Counted from the first letter of the stretch, positions 26,768 through 37,451 are shown. The stretch is DNA of 64,000 bases from Polaribacter sp. BM10 (GCF_002005425.1 NZ_CP019704.1:248001-312000); one strand, 5' to 3'. The notes: generated by a model from the letters alone, not told the origin. Made by a program: numbers and translations.

Positions 26768-29700
26768 TTAATTGTCTTTTTGATATCCTTTTGGTCTCTT
26801 AGATCGAATAGGTGCTTTTGGTTCTGGTTTTAAAATAAACTCATTGTCTTTTAATAAACGTAAAGCTTCTGTTACTGCTCTTTCTAATTGAGGATCTTTA
26901 CCAGATAAAACCTCTTTGGGAGTTTGATGAACTTCGATATCTGGCGCTACACCTTCTGCTTCTACAGCCCAATTACCATCAACATCGTAAAATCCACCTC
27001 TTGGTGCAACCATTCTTCCGCCGTCAATAAATTGTGGAGTATCCCAAGTACCAACCAAACCACCCCAAGTTCTTGTGCCAACTAATGGCCCTAGGTTTTT
27101 TTCTTTAAACATATATGGTAATAAATCTCCACCAGAACCCGCTCTTTCATTAATAATCATCACTTTTGGTCCCCAAATTCCTGCCATCGGAGTTGTCCAA
27201 GGTTTTCTGCTCTCAGTTTTACTGTTAAAATAACCAACAACTTCTCTAGACATAATATCTATCATATAATCTGCAGCAGATCCACCACCATTATTTCTTT
27301 CGTCAATTACAACTCCTTTTTTGTCTTGTTGAGAAAAATAATATCTATTAAAAGATGTAAAACCAGGATTACTAGTGTTTGGTACATAAACGTAAGCTAA
27401 TTTTCCGTTAGATAATTCATCAACTTTTCTACGATTACTTTCTACCCAATCTATATTTCTTAAACCTCTCTCGCTTGCTGTTGGTGTAATTAAAATTGAT
27501 CTAGCATCTTTTAGAGAAGGTTTGTTATTTACTTTGATATAAATTTCTCTGCCCGCAGTTTGTTCTAATAATTTATAAGGATTCATATCCGAAGTTAATT
27601 CTACACCATTTATTGCAACTAAATAATCACCTTTATTTACATTGATACCAGGTAATCCTAAAGGAGCAAAAATATTCGGATTCCAACGTTCGCCTTTATA
27701 AATTTTCTTAAATTGATAAAAACCTCGATTCTTTTCTAAATCTGCACCCAATAAACCAACACCAACTCTGTTAATATTTGGGAAATCTCCGCCAGAAACA
27801 TAAGAATGTCCAATAGCAACTTCACCGCTCATAATATCTACAACATAATTTAAATCAGATCTATGTTTTACATCATTTATCCACGGAGAATACCATTTGT
27901 ATATATCATTCCAAGGAGCTCCATGAACATTATCTACGTAAAGAAAATCTCTCATGTAACGCCATCCTTCTTTAAAAATTTGATGTGCTTCTGCTTTTGG
28001 GTCAATTTTTATTTTTAAATTGGTATTTAAGTTTTCTTTACCTGCTTTTGCTGCATTAGCTTTGTTGATGCTCCAGTTACTTCCTTTAGATAATAAAATA
28101 GAATTTGCATTGCTAGATGCAGTCATAGAAGAAACACCAGTAGCAAAAGTTGTTGCTTTTTCTTTGGTAACATCATAACTATGTAATGTTAAACCTCTAG
28201 AGTTTGGGATAGATTCAGCAACAAAAACTTTATTTTTTGGCCCTTTTAATAAACCAACATAATTTCTAGCAGGTAAATTTAAAGCGACAGCTCTATCAAA
28301 AATTCCATTTTCATCAATTATAGTTTTCTGAATATTATCTTTTTTGTTTTCTTTCTTAATAGAATCATCAGGTTTTGATTTTGAAGCTTCTTCTTCATCA
28401 GTTTTTGGAAGATTAGGAGCTTTATCCGCAGAATTTAAAACAATTGTGTATAACGTTCTTGTAACACTAGGGTCGTAAGAAGACATGTCTAACCAACCCG
28501 TTTGTAAACCGTAATTTGTGCTTGCCAAAGTGTAAATATATTTACCAGAAGCATCCCAAACAGGTGTAATTGCATCTGCAATTTTATCTGTAATTTGAAC
28601 CGTTTTTTTAGTGCTTAATTGATAAGCATAGACAGATTTAAAGCTGTTGTCATTTTGTTTTGCATACACAATCCAATCGCTATCAGGAGAAAATTTAGGA
28701 TTCATGGTTCTATTAGGATGCGCAAAACCATCTGCATCTGCTTTTACAATTTTCTTAGTGTCTAAATTGATAATCCAAATTACAAAATTGGTGTCTGTAT
28801 ACGCTATAAATTTTCCATTTGGAGACCAATCTGGTTGAAAATAAAAAGTAGGGTTTGGTAATTTTATAAACTCTTGATTATTTCCGTTTTGATTTGCTAA
28901 CACCAATTCATATTCACCATTTTTATCAGAAAACCAAGCAACTTTATTTCCTTTTGGCGACCAAATAGGAGAACGGTCTGCAACACCAGAAGAGTTGGTT
29001 AAATTTCGCCAAGTACCATTTTCTTTTGGTATTGTAAAAATTTCTCCTCGATATTCAAAAATGGCTCTTTTACCTTTTGGCGAAACATTAGGATTGGTTA
29101 AATTTCTACCAGAAACATCCATCCATCTTGTTCTAGAGTAATTTAAATCCCCTTTAACGTTTATTACAATTTGATTGGTTTCTTTAGTTTCTGGATTTAA
29201 AAAATGTAAAAAACCACCTTGTTCGTAAACAATTCCATTATTATTGGCATCAATATTTTTTACATCGAATTTTTTATGAAATGTAACTTGTGTTTCTTGC
29301 TTAGTTTTAATGTTGTAAGACCAAATGTTTGCAGTATAATCTCTTTCTGAAATGTAATAAACATCACCATTATACCAAACAGGATTTACGTGCCTTTCGC
29401 TATCTAATTGTGGTGTTTTTATTAATTCTTTAGTTTTTAAATTTACAATCCAAATTGGCATTGCTTGTCCACCTCTATAATTTCTCCATTCTGCATCCCA
29501 ACTTGTAATTGGTGTGTAGGCAATGTATTTATTGTCTTCTGATATTTCACCATAAGCAGCTCTCGGAATATCGAAGGCTTCTGGCAAACCACCATCCATA
29601 GAAATTGTATAAAACTTGCTAGTTTGCGTTGGCCTACTTTCTCTGTTAGATCTAAATAAGATTTTTCCGTCGGGCGTCCATCCTTGCACATTATCTGAAG

Positions 29701-30010
29701 CAGAATGATATGTTAATCTTTTGGGTTCGCCACCGTTAATAGAAACAACATAAACATCAGTATTACCATCATATTGTGCAGTAAAAGCAACCCATTGTCC
29801 GTCTTTAGAAAATTTCGGACTAGATTCAGAACCTTCATCACTAGTAAGTCGAACGGCATTACCACCATTTAAAGAGACCTTCCATAAATCTGCAGCATGT
29901 ACAAAAACAACTTGATTGTTACTTAAAGTAGGTTGCCTTAATAATCGTGTGCCTTGCGAAAAACTTGTGTAACTAAGAATTACAAAAAAAAGAAGTGTAA
30001 TTTTTTTCAT
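26768..30010 (-). CDS. Tricorn-like S41 family peptidase
   Basis: From the ATG at 30010 the protein has 1080 residues and opens MKKITLLFFVILSYTSFSQ, a Sec signal peptide. The in-frame ATG at 30034 adds eight non-leader residues. The N-terminal half is a TolB/WD40-like beta-propeller with repeated GG(N/E)..RLT and SPKGNKVAWFSD blades. A PDZ-like domain follows (about 780-860, INKNVNKGDYLVAING). The C-terminal domain is an S41 protease core with DERNNGGGSAADYM and the nucleophile region NERAGSGGDLLPYM. Archaeal tricorn degrades peptides made by the proteasome; bacterial homologues are exported. The substrate is unknown. It is the last gene of a minus-strand run with VOC, a lipoprotein and ggt. 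Confidence 0.9.
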   Translation of the reverse strand: MKKITLLFFVILSYTSFSQGTRLLRQPTLSNNQVVFVHAADLWKVSLNGGNAVRLTSDEGSESSPKFSKDGQWVAFTAQYDGNTDVYVVSINGGEPKRLTYHSASDNVQGWTPDGKILFRSNRESRPTQTSKFYTISMDGGLPEAFDIPRAAYGEISEDNKYIAYTPITSWDAEWRNYRGGQAMPIWIVNLKTKELIKTPQLDSERHVNPVWYNGDVYYISERDYTANIWSYNIKTKQETQVTFHKKFDVKNIDANNNGIVYEQGGFLHFLNPETKETNQIVINVKGDLNYSRTRWMDVSGRNLTNPNVSPKGKRAIFEYRGEIFTIPKENGTWRNLTNSSGVADRSPIWSPKGNKVAWFSDKNGEYELVLANQNGNNQEFIKLPNPTFYFQPDWSPNGKFIAYTDTNFVIWIINLDTKKIVKADADGFAHPNRTMNPKFSPDSDWIVYAKQNDNSFKSVYAYQLSTKKTVQITDKIADAITPVWDASGKYIYTLASTNYGLQTGWLDMSSYDPSVTRTLYTIVLNSADKAPNLPKTDEEEASKSKPDDSIKKENKKDNIQKTIIDENGIFDRAVALNLPARNYVGLLKGPKNKVFVAESIPNSRGLTLHSYDVTKEKATTFATGVSSMTASSNANSILLSKGSNWSINKANAAKAGKENLNTNLKIKIDPKAEAHQIFKEGWRYMRDFLYVDNVHGAPWNDIYKWYSPWINDVKHRSDLNYVVDIMSGEVAIGHSYVSGGDFPNINRVGVGLLGADLEKNRGFYQFKKIYKGERWNPNIFAPLGLPGINVNKGDYLVAINGVELTSDMNPYKLLEQTAGREIYIKVNNKPSLKDARSILITPTASERGLRNIDWVESNRRKVDELSNGKLAYVYVPNTSNPGFTSFNRYYFSQQDKKGVVIDERNNGGGSAADYMIDIMSREVVGYFNSKTESRKPWTTPMAGIWGPKVMIINERAGSGGDLLPYMFKEKNLGPLVGTRTWGGLVGTWDTPQFIDGGRMVAPRGGFYDVDGNWAVEAEGVAPDIEVHQTPKEVLSGKDPQLERAVTEALRLLKDNEFILKPEPKAPIRSKRPKGYQKDN

Positions 30011-30081
30011 GAGAATAAAGTTTGATTGAATCATTAAAGATACAGAAAATCAAACTTAAATAAATCATAAAAAAAACGAAC

Positions 30082-30498
30082 TTACTTCGCAAATAACTGG
30101 CTCATGTCTTTAAATGCTTTAAATTCTAGAGCATTTTTTTCTGGATCTTGAAAAAACATAGTTGCTTGTTCACCTACTTCGCCTTTAAAACGGATACAAG
30201 GCTCAATAATAAATTTAGTGTTGTGTTTTTTTAATCTTTCTGATAAACTTTGCCAATCTTCCCAAGATAATACGACTCCGAAATGTGGAACAGGAACATC
30301 GTGACCATCTACAGGATTAGAAATTCTTTCTGGGTTAAAGCCATCTTTTTGATGAATAACTAATTGATGTCCGAAGAAATTAAAATCTACCCAATTTTCT
30401 GTACTTCGACCTTCTTCACAATTTAAAATTTCTCTATAAAAAGTTCTGCATTTTTCTAAGTTTTGAACAGGAATTGCTAAATGGAATGGTTGAATCAT
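30082..30498 (-). CDS. VOC family (glyoxalase-like) protein
   Basis: A 138-residue vicinal oxygen chelate protein. It begins [25 protein letters not shown], typical of the fold, with metal-ligand candidates His6, HQLVIHQ and a terminal Glu in NALEFKAF. The activity may be a dioxygenase or lyase, or a non-enzymatic binding protein; the sequence does not decide. It starts 4 bases after the stop of the upstream lipoprotein gene. Confidence 0.85.
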   Translation of the reverse strand: MIQPFHLAIPVQNLEKCRTFYREILNCEEGRSTENWVDFNFFGHQLVIHQKDGFNPERISNPVDGHDVPVPHFGVVLSWEDWQSLSERLKKHNTKFIIEPCIRFKGEVGEQATMFFQDPEKNALEFKAFKDMSQLFAK

Positions 30499-30502
30499 TT
30501 TT

Positions 30503-31276
30503 TTAATTTTGATTAGTTAATGTATTAAGACCGTATTCGTTTAAATATGTTTCTATGTCTGATATATGGAATGTATACGAATAATTACCTAAGTCATCTA
30601 ACGCTCTCATTGCATGATTAGAGCATCTGTCAGATTCTAAAATTATCGAATCTTTTTTAATTTTAAAGTCGATATAATCTAAGGTTTTAAAAGGTAGTCT
30701 AGTTAAACAATCTTTATAAAGCCTTATTGATTCATTAATTATTTTTTTGTCTTCGATGGTTACTTCTTCATTTTCTAATTGAAGAATATAATCTTCTATT
30801 TTCTTTCTTTTCTTAACGGATAAAATTTTAATTAAATCGTCTTTTCCTTTTGATGTTAAAATTGTATTTAAAGTTAATTCGTTACCGTTTTGTAGGTTGT
30901 AGTTATAAGAGGTATTAAACTCTTCGCAATAGATACCACAACCTTCGGAATAAAAAGTTACAGAATAGAGGTTTTGGTTTAAAGTGTTTATTTTATAGTT
31001 TAAGAAAGAAAGTCTAGACATTGGTTTATTTTCCGTAGCCCAAATATTTTCAAAAATACTTTTATACTTATCGTTTAAATTAATATCTAAAAGTTCGTTT
31101 GCAATTTCTCTATTAATTTTGTTTGCAATTTCTTCTGATCCGTTTAGAAGTGGGAATTCATAAATAAGAGTTGGATACTTAGGGCTAGACTCTTTAATAT
31201 TTGTTATATAAAATTCATTTTTTTTACAATTTGTAAAAAAAAGAGCCATTATAAAAAGTAATAAAAATTTCTGCAT
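30503..31276 (-). CDS. Lipoprotein resembling PdaC/RsiV-type exported proteins
   Basis: A 257-residue exported protein with a lipobox-like leader end (FFTNC, Cys17). The pattern of an N-terminal strand-rich part ([13 protein letters not shown]), then [20 protein letters not shown], resembles the DUF4163/DUF3298 pair of PdaC and RsiV proteins. The match is by eye and may be wrong. Four or five Cys occur in the mature region ([14 protein letters not shown]), which may form disulfides. It lies 10 bases downstream of ggt. Confidence 0.6.
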   Translation of the reverse strand: MQKFLLLFIMALFFTNCKKNEFYITNIKESSPKYPTLIYEFPLLNGSEEIANKINREIANELLDINLNDKYKSIFENIWATENKPMSRLSFLNYKINTLNQNLYSVTFYSEGCGIYCEEFNTSYNYNLQNGNELTLNTILTSKGKDDLIKILSVKKRKKIEDYILQLENEEVTIEDKKIINESIRLYKDCLTRLPFKTLDYIDFKIKKDSIILESDRCSNHAMRALDDLGNYSYTFHISDIETYLNEYGLNTLTNQN

Positions 31277-31286
31277 ACTTAATTAT

Positions 31287-32972
31287 TTAAAATCCTGCTG
31301 CGGCATCATCACCTCGCTTATCTGCACCCGCTTCTAGTTTTCCGTTTGGAAGAACTAAAATCGCATCAACTCTACCAATTATTAATGAATTTCTCTCTAG
31401 AATTTCATAACCTAAAGTTTCTAATTTAGATTTTGTTTCTTCATTAAAGCCGTTCGGTTCCATTCGAACTACATCTGGCAGCCATTGATGATGAAATCTA
31501 GGTTGATCTACAGATTCTTGCATACCCATTTTATACTCTGTTACATTTAAAATATTTTGCAAAACAGAAGTAATTATTGTAGAACCGCCAGGTGTACCAA
31601 CAACCATTTTTAATTTACCATTTTCTTCTACGATAGTTGGTGTCATAGAACTTAGCATTCTTTTTTCTGGAGCAATAGAGTTTGCTTTAGAACCAACTAA
31701 ACCATAAACATTTGGTACGCCAGGTTTGCTAGAAAAATCATCCATTTCATTATTTAAAATAAAACCAGCACCTTTTACCACAACTTTAGAACCGTAACCA
31801 GTGTTTAGCGTTGTGGTTACAGAAACAGCGTTTCCGAATTGATCTACAATAGAATAATGAGTGGTTTCATCACTTTCATAACCTAGAATTTTACCATGAG
31901 AAACTTCTGAAGAAGGTGTTGCTTTATCCCAAGAAAAACTTTTCATTCTATTATTGATATATTTTGCATTTGTTAAGCTATCTACCGGCACATTTACAAA
32001 ATCGATATCACCTAAAAAATTAGCTCTGTCTGCATAAGAGCGTCTTTCTGCTTCGGTTAAAAGTTGAATGTATTTTGTGGAATTATGTTCTATTTTTGAT
32101 AAATCATAAGGCTCAACAGCTTTTAAAATTTGCGCTAAACAAATACCGCCACTTGCAGGTAAAGTCATAGAAGTAATTTTAAAATCTTTGTAATTAAAAG
32201 TTATTGGTTTACGCCAAATTGCTTTGTATTTTTCTAAATCTTCAAGAGATATAATTCCGCCTAATTCTTTTATATAATCAACAAATAAATTGGCAGTTTT
32301 ACCTTTATAAAACCCGTCTTTACCAAAATCACGAATACGTTCTAAAGTTTGTGCTAATTCTTCTTGTTTTAAAATGTTGCCTTTTTTCCATTCCTCTTCA
32401 AAAACGGTAATATAATTATTAACCTTTTTAAACCTTTCTGTTGCGCTGTTTAAAGATTTTGCTTGTTTTTCTGTTACCGTTATTCCGTTTTTTGCTAAAT
32501 CGATTGCTGGTTGAATCAAGTCTTTAAAAGGAAGGCTCCCGAATTTATTATAAACCTCAAAAACTCCGGCAATTGATCCTGGAACTCCAACAGCAAATGC
32601 GCCCAAAGTACTTTTGTTTTTAATAACATTGCCAATAGAATCTAAATACATATCTCGATGCGCTGTAATTGGTGCTTTTTCTCTAAAATCTAACGCACCA
32701 GTTGTGCCATCATTGTTTCTATAAACCATAAAGCCGCCACCGCCAATATTACCTGCAACAGGATAAACAACTGCTAATGCCAAATGTGTCGCAATCATAG
32801 CGTCGTATGCGTTACCACCTTTCTGTAAAATTGCAGCACCAATTTTAGAAGCTTCTTCTCTTGCAGAAACAACCATTGCTTTTTCTGCAACAAAACCTAC
32901 AGTTTTATGTTTTTTACAAGCACAAAAAAGTAAGATAAAAACTGCTATAATTAATAAGGATTTTTTTTTCAT
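31287..32972 (-). CDS. ggt: Gamma-glutamyltransferase
   Basis: A 561-residue Ggt, which removes and transfers the gamma-glutamyl group of glutathione and similar peptides. It is made as a proenzyme that cleaves itself before Thr370 in DETTHYSIVD, the new N-terminal nucleophile. The region before it (LDFREKAP with the substrate-binding Arg; NIGGGGFMVY) and after it (SMTPTIVEENGKLKMVVGTPGGS) are family hallmarks. The leader ends LLFCACKK, so it is probably a lipoprotein. Its first base is shared with the stop region of acpH. A periplasmic role in glutathione or amino-acid scavenging is inferred. Confidence 0.93.
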   Translation of the reverse strand: MKKKSLLIIAVFILLFCACKKHKTVGFVAEKAMVVSAREEASKIGAAILQKGGNAYDAMIATHLALAVVYPVAGNIGGGGFMVYRNNDGTTGALDFREKAPITAHRDMYLDSIGNVIKNKSTLGAFAVGVPGSIAGVFEVYNKFGSLPFKDLIQPAIDLAKNGITVTEKQAKSLNSATERFKKVNNYITVFEEEWKKGNILKQEELAQTLERIRDFGKDGFYKGKTANLFVDYIKELGGIISLEDLEKYKAIWRKPITFNYKDFKITSMTLPASGGICLAQILKAVEPYDLSKIEHNSTKYIQLLTEAERRSYADRANFLGDIDFVNVPVDSLTNAKYINNRMKSFSWDKATPSSEVSHGKILGYESDETTHYSIVDQFGNAVSVTTTLNTGYGSKVVVKGAGFILNNEMDDFSSKPGVPNVYGLVGSKANSIAPEKRMLSSMTPTIVEENGKLKMVVGTPGGSTIITSVLQNILNVTEYKMGMQESVDQPRFHHQWLPDVVRMEPNGFNEETKSKLETLGYEILERNSLIIGRVDAILVLPNGKLEAGADKRGDDAAAGF

Positions 32973-33565
32973 TAGATTGCTTTAATTTCTTTTAATTTGA
33001 TATTTGTAAATGCTATTAAATCTTTAAAAAATACAGTAAAATCTTCTTGTAATTCATTTTCTAATACTTCCAAATCTTCAATAGCCAAATTCATTTGAGA
33101 CATTCCTTTGGTTCTAGTATTCATTCCGTTTAAAACCTTTGCAATACCTACTTTATTGTTGTAATTGAATAAAATGTCATATTCAATCATATATTTTATG
33201 AAATTTTGAGATTTTACAGGAAGTTCTTCTTTAATTTTATTAAATAATTGATAAATAGACTTTGTGAAGATTTTTAACGGAATTTCAGAATAATCATTCC
33301 AGTTTTTTGCTAAGAAATAATCATAAAAAATATCGATTATTACGCCGCTATAATGTCTGTATCTTGGGTGTAATCTTCGCTTACTTTTTCTAACAACTTC
33401 ATGCGCATCTGTAAAAGTGTCTATTTCGCGATGTAAAAATATACCTTGTTGAATTTCTTTAGAAAACTCTTTGTAATTATTACCACGAATATGATCTGCA
33501 ATAAAATTACCAATCATAATATTTTTATTGTTTTGAGATAAGTAGAGGTGTGCTAGAAAATTCAT
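32972..33565 (-). CDS. acpH: Acyl carrier protein phosphodiesterase
   Basis: A 197-residue AcpH-family (DUF479) hydrolase that removes the 4'-phosphopantetheine arm of ACP. The start MNFLAHLYLSQNNKNIMIGNF and the following GIFLHREIDTFTDAH are diagnostic; His and Asp residues in HREID, HPRYRHYSG and DYFLAKNW supply metal ligands as in HD-like enzymes. It overlaps ggt by one base. A terminator for dnaN lies directly upstream. Confidence 0.9.
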   Translation of the reverse strand: MNFLAHLYLSQNNKNIMIGNFIADHIRGNNYKEFSKEIQQGIFLHREIDTFTDAHEVVRKSKRRLHPRYRHYSGVIIDIFYDYFLAKNWNDYSEIPLKIFTKSIYQLFNKIKEELPVKSQNFIKYMIEYDILFNYNNKVGIAKVLNGMNTRTKGMSQMNLAIEDLEVLENELQEDFTVFFKDLIAFTNIKLKEIKAI

Positions 33566-33582
33566 TTTTTAAAAGTAAACAA

Positions 33583-33610
33583 AAAACCACAACTATTTAG
33601 TTGTGGTTTT
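33583..33610 (-). terminator. Intrinsic terminator of dnaN
   Basis: Stem AAAACCACAACT (33583-33594), loop ATTT, stem AGTTGTGGTTTT (33599-33610). It lies 24 bases past the dnaN stop on the minus strand. Confidence 0.85.
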
Positions 33611-33634
33611 AATATATTGTAAAGTAATTTTTTA

Positions 33635-34753
33635 CTAGCTATTTAGCATTACTGGCATTACCAACATTGTAACTTGTTCACCTTCATCTGTACCATCAAT
33701 AGGTGTTAAAATACCAGCTCTGTTAGGTAAAGACATTTCAATTAAAACTTCGTTAGAGTTTAAGTTGTTTAACATTTCACTTAAAAAACGAGAGTTAAAA
33801 CCAATTTGCATATCATCACCTTGATAATCGCAACTTAAACGCTCATCGGCTTTATTTGCAAAGTCTAAATCTTCTGCAGAAATATTTAATTCTGTTCCTG
33901 CCATTTTTAAACGAATTTGGTGTGTAGTTTTACTAGAGAAAATAGAAACACGTCTTACAGAGTTTAAAAAAGAAGCTCTGTCTACAGTTAATTTATTCGG
34001 ATTTTCTTTAGGAATTACAGCTTCGTAATTAGGATATTTACCATCAATTAATCTACAAACTAAAACCACGTTATCGAACGTAAATTTAGCGTTTGCATCA
34101 TTATATTCAATAGTTACATCACTTTCCGATCCTCCTAAAATTCCTTTTAATAAATTTAAAGGTTTTTTTGGCATGATAAACTCTGCTGTTTGATCTGCAG
34201 TAACATCTGTTCTAGAATATTTCACCAATTTATGAGCATCTGTAGCAACAAAAGTTAAACTTTGAGAGCTAAACTGAAAGAAAACTCCGCTCATTACAGG
34301 TCTTAAATCGTCGTTACCTGCCGCAAAAATTGTTTTAGAAATAGCTGTTCCTAGAATGCTTGCAGGAACAACTGTTTTACTTGGTGACGGCAAAGAAACC
34401 GCTTTCGGAAACTCATCTCCACCAAAATAAGCCATATCATATTTACCTTGATCAGAACTTATTTCAATTGTATTATCACCTTCTGTTTTAAACGTTAGCG
34501 GTTGGTTAGGAAAAGTTTTTAAAGTATCTAATAACAAGCGAGCAGATACAGCAATAGAACCAGAACTTTCACTTTCTACTTCTACCACAGAACTCATTGT
34601 TGTTTCTAAATCTGATGCAGAAACTTTTAGTTCATTTTCAGATAATTCAAATAAAAAGTTATCTAAAATTGGCAAAGTATTGTTACTATTTATAACGCCT
34701 CCTAAAACTTGCAATTGTTTTAATAATTGCGAACTAGATACAATAAATTTCAT
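33635..34753 (-). CDS. dnaN: DNA polymerase III subunit beta (sliding clamp)
   Basis: A 372-residue clamp with three similar domains, the usual length. Landmarks are MKFIVSSSQLLKQLQVLGG at the start, ISSDQGKYDMAYFGGDEFP in domain 1, FVATDAHKLVKYSR in domain 2 and LVMPVMLNS at the C-terminus, the last close to the MPMR-type end of the clamp. The gene stands away from dnaA, as is common in Bacteroidota. No DnaA-box cluster is visible here, so this is not evidence of an origin. A minus-strand -7 element (TATATTTG) lies at 34780-34787. Confidence 0.97.
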   Translation of the reverse strand: MKFIVSSSQLLKQLQVLGGVINSNNTLPILDNFLFELSENELKVSASDLETTMSSVVEVESESSGSIAVSARLLLDTLKTFPNQPLTFKTEGDNTIEISSDQGKYDMAYFGGDEFPKAVSLPSPSKTVVPASILGTAISKTIFAAGNDDLRPVMSGVFFQFSSQSLTFVATDAHKLVKYSRTDVTADQTAEFIMPKKPLNLLKGILGGSESDVTIEYNDANAKFTFDNVVLVCRLIDGKYPNYEAVIPKENPNKLTVDRASFLNSVRRVSIFSSKTTHQIRLKMAGTELNISAEDLDFANKADERLSCDYQGDDMQIGFNSRFLSEMLNNLNSNEVLIEMSLPNRAGILTPIDGTDEGEQVTMLVMPVMLNS

Positions 34754-34779
34754 GTAATATGTTTTCTTAATTTGATTTA

Positions 34780-34787
34780 CAAATATA
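34780..34787 (-). promoter_or_regulatory. Putative -7 element of dnaN
   Basis: The minus strand reads TATATTTG, 27 bases upstream of the dnaN ATG. No -33 TTG is seen. Confidence 0.45.
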
Positions 34788-34901
34788 TTCTAAATATGTG
34801 ACTTTAAAAATTATTTTATTAACAGGTTATTAGCATTTTTATTGATGATTTTTGAAACGTTATAATTATGTTAACAAGATTTAATTTGATTTTTAAAAAA
34901 C

Positions 34902-34909
34902 TACTTTTG
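34902..34909 (+). promoter_or_regulatory. Putative -7 element of the PIG-L deacetylase gene
   Basis: TACTTTTG matches TAnnTTTG, 22 bases before the ATG at 34932. A TTG at 34886-34888 is closer than the usual spacing (13 bases), so the -33 match is doubtful. Confidence 0.45.
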
Positions 34910-34931
34910 TTACACTGACTAATTTATAAAT

Positions 34932-37451
34932 ATGAATAAATTTTTACTTAAAACCGTTGCTTTTTTACTGATTTCAATTTCTGTATTTTCTCAAAAACCG
35001 CAAAAATTAACATCAAATCAAATTTTTGAAAAGATTGAAAAACTAAATTTTTTAGGAACTGCTTTATATATTGCTGCGCATCCAGATGATGAAAACACAC
35101 GCTTAATTGCCTATTTAGCTAATAATGTAAAAGCAAGAACAGGTTATTTATCGTTAACTAGAGGAGATGGCGGACAAAATTTAATTGGCCCAGAAATAAG
35201 AGAGTTGTTAGGTGTAATTAGAACACAAGAATTATTGGCAGCAAGAAATGTAGATGGTGGCGAGCAAATGTTTTCTAGAGCAAACGATTTTGGTTACTCC
35301 AAACATCCAGATGAAACATTAGATATCTGGAATAAAGAATTGGTTTTAAGTGATGTTGTTTGGGCAATTAGAAATTTTAAACCAGATGTAATAATCAATA
35401 GATTTAATCACAGAACGCCAGGTACAACACACGGGCATCACACAACTTCTGCAATGTTAAGTGTAGAAGCTTTTGATTTAGCAGGAGATAATTCTGTTTA
35501 TAAAAATCAACTAAAATATACAGAAACTTGGCAACCAAAGCGTTTGTTTTTTAATACATCTTCTTGGTTTTATAAAAATGAAGCAGATTTTAAAAATGCA
35601 ACAGAAGGGAAGTTAACATCTTTTGATGTGGGTACTTATTATCCTTTAAAAGGGATGTCTAATAACGAATTAGCATCTTTAGCAAGTAGTCAACATTTGT
35701 GTCAGGGTTTTGGTAGATTAACTACTAGAGGTTCTCAAAAAGAATATGTAGAATTTTTAAAAGGTGATAAATTAAAGGATAAAAACGATATTTTTTCTGG
35801 AATTAACACAACATGGAACCGTTTAAATAAAGGAGGTGAAATTGGTGAGATTTTATACGAAATTGAAGAAAATTTTGATTTCGTGAATCCAGAAAAACAT
35901 TTGCCAAAATTAATGAAAGCTTATGGTTTAATAGATAAACTAACAGATAATCATTGGAGAGAAATTAAGAAAAAACAGATAAAAGAAATTATAGAAGCTT
36001 GTGCAGGTTTGTATCTAGAAGCTTCTGCAGAAAGTTCTTCTGCAACACCAAATAGTATTATCAATTTAAATTTCGAAGTATTAAATAGAAGTAATTTTTC
36101 AATAGAATTAGTATCAATTGTTTCTAGTATTGATAATAAAAAAGTTAAAAAAGATATAGAATTAGTTACTAATAAAAAACTCAATTTTAAAGAGACAATT
36201 ACTTTAAAAACAAATACATATTCAGATCCTTATTGGTTAAGAAAAGACGCAACTTTAGGTATGTATTCTGTAGAGAATCAAAATTTAATTGGTAAGCCAG
36301 AAACACCAAGAGAAACAAAAGTATTATTTAATTTAATGATTGACGGTAATCCAATAACATTTACTAAAAATGTTGTAAGAAGATATGCAGAAAGAGATAA
36401 AGGAGAAATTTACGAGCCTTTTGAGATTCTACCTAAAATTACAACAAAATTAAAAGATAAGGTACTTATTTTTTCTGATGATATTGCCAAAGATGTTGTT
36501 GTAGAGGTTAGAGCTGGCGCTAATAATGTTAAAGGAAAACTTAGTTTAGAAGTGCCTTTAAATTGGGCAGTTTCACCAAAGTATATTGATTTTGCAATCA
36601 AACAAAAAAATGATAAGAATGCATTTACTTTTAAGGTAACACCACCCAAAAACCAAGCAGAAGGTAAATTAAAAGTGATGGCAACTTCTAACGGAAAAGT
36701 ATTTGACAAAGAATTGGTAGAAATTAATTACAATCATATACCAAAACAAAGTGTTTTATTAAATTCTGAAGCAAAAATTGTAAGATTAAATATTAAAAAA
36801 GTTGGTAATTATATAGGATATATTAAAGGTGCTGGTGATGTTGTGCCAGAAAGTTTAAACCAAATTGGTTACAATGTTGTAATGATAAATCCTTTAGAAA
36901 TTAATGATAAAAACTTGCATAAATATGATGCAATTGTTTTAGGAATTAGAGCTTACAATGTTGTAAAAGAATTAAAATTTAAGCAAAAGTTTTTATTAGA
37001 TTATGTAGAAAAAGGTGGTAACATGATTGTGCAGTATAACACGAATAGAAATGTTGATGTTGCTGCACCTTTTAAATTAAATTTATCTAGAGATAGAGTT
37101 ACAGATGAATTTGCTAAAGTTACGGTTTTAGAAAAAGAGCATCCGGTTTTAAATTATCCAAATAAAATTACTCAAAACGATTTTAAGGGTTGGGTACAAG
37201 AAAGAGGTTTGTATTTTCCGAACTCGTGGAGCAAAGAATTTACACCAATATTATCTATGCAAGACAAGGGTGAAACAGCAAAAAAAGGAAGTTTGTTAAT
37301 AGCAAAGTATGGTAAAGGAAATTACATTTACACAGGTTTAAGTTTCTTTAGAGAATTACCTGCAGGTGTTTCTGGTGCTTATAAATTATTTGCAAATTTA
37401 TTGTCTGTTGGTAAAAGTAATATAGAAGTAAAAAAGACAATTAAGCAATAA
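34932..37451 (+). CDS. PIG-L/LmbE family deacetylase, secreted, with C-terminal accessory domains
   Basis: An 839-residue exported protein (signal peptide ending SISVFSQ). The N-terminal domain carries the PIG-L zinc motif AAHPDDE (His50, Asp52, Asp53) and the distal HGHHT. These enzymes deacetylate N-acetylglucosamine-type groups (as in MshB, LmbE and GlcNAc-PI deacetylase). The remaining 500 residues look like extracellular beta-sandwich and GATase-like domains (NRSNFSIELVSIV; VVMINPLEINDKNLHKYDAIVLGIRAYN; WVQERGLYFPNS), an architecture shared by large Bacteroidota PIG-L proteins. The physiological substrate is unknown. It leads into the symporter genes after an intergenic repeat. Confidence 0.85.
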   Translation: MNKFLLKTVAFLLISISVFSQKPQKLTSNQIFEKIEKLNFLGTALYIAAHPDDENTRLIAYLANNVKARTGYLSLTRGDGGQNLIGPEIRELLGVIRTQELLAARNVDGGEQMFSRANDFGYSKHPDETLDIWNKELVLSDVVWAIRNFKPDVIINRFNHRTPGTTHGHHTTSAMLSVEAFDLAGDNSVYKNQLKYTETWQPKRLFFNTSSWFYKNEADFKNATEGKLTSFDVGTYYPLKGMSNNELASLASSQHLCQGFGRLTTRGSQKEYVEFLKGDKLKDKNDIFSGINTTWNRLNKGGEIGEILYEIEENFDFVNPEKHLPKLMKAYGLIDKLTDNHWREIKKKQIKEIIEACAGLYLEASAESSSATPNSIINLNFEVLNRSNFSIELVSIVSSIDNKKVKKDIELVTNKKLNFKETITLKTNTYSDPYWLRKDATLGMYSVENQNLIGKPETPRETKVLFNLMIDGNPITFTKNVVRRYAERDKGEIYEPFEILPKITTKLKDKVLIFSDDIAKDVVVEVRAGANNVKGKLSLEVPLNWAVSPKYIDFAIKQKNDKNAFTFKVTPPKNQAEGKLKVMATSNGKVFDKELVEINYNHIPKQSVLLNSEAKIVRLNIKKVGNYIGYIKGAGDVVPESLNQIGYNVVMINPLEINDKNLHKYDAIVLGIRAYNVVKELKFKQKFLLDYVEKGGNMIVQYNTNRNVDVAAPFKLNLSRDRVTDEFAKVTVLEKEHPVLNYPNKITQNDFKGWVQERGLYFPNSWSKEFTPILSMQDKGETAKKGSLLIAKYGKGNYIYTGLSFFRELPAGVSGAYKLFANLLSVGKSNIEVKKTIKQ

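Noticed and set aside
33635..34753. dnaN as a sign of the replication origin
   Set aside because: No dnaA, no DnaA-box cluster and no AT-rich unwinding repeat is seen beside it.
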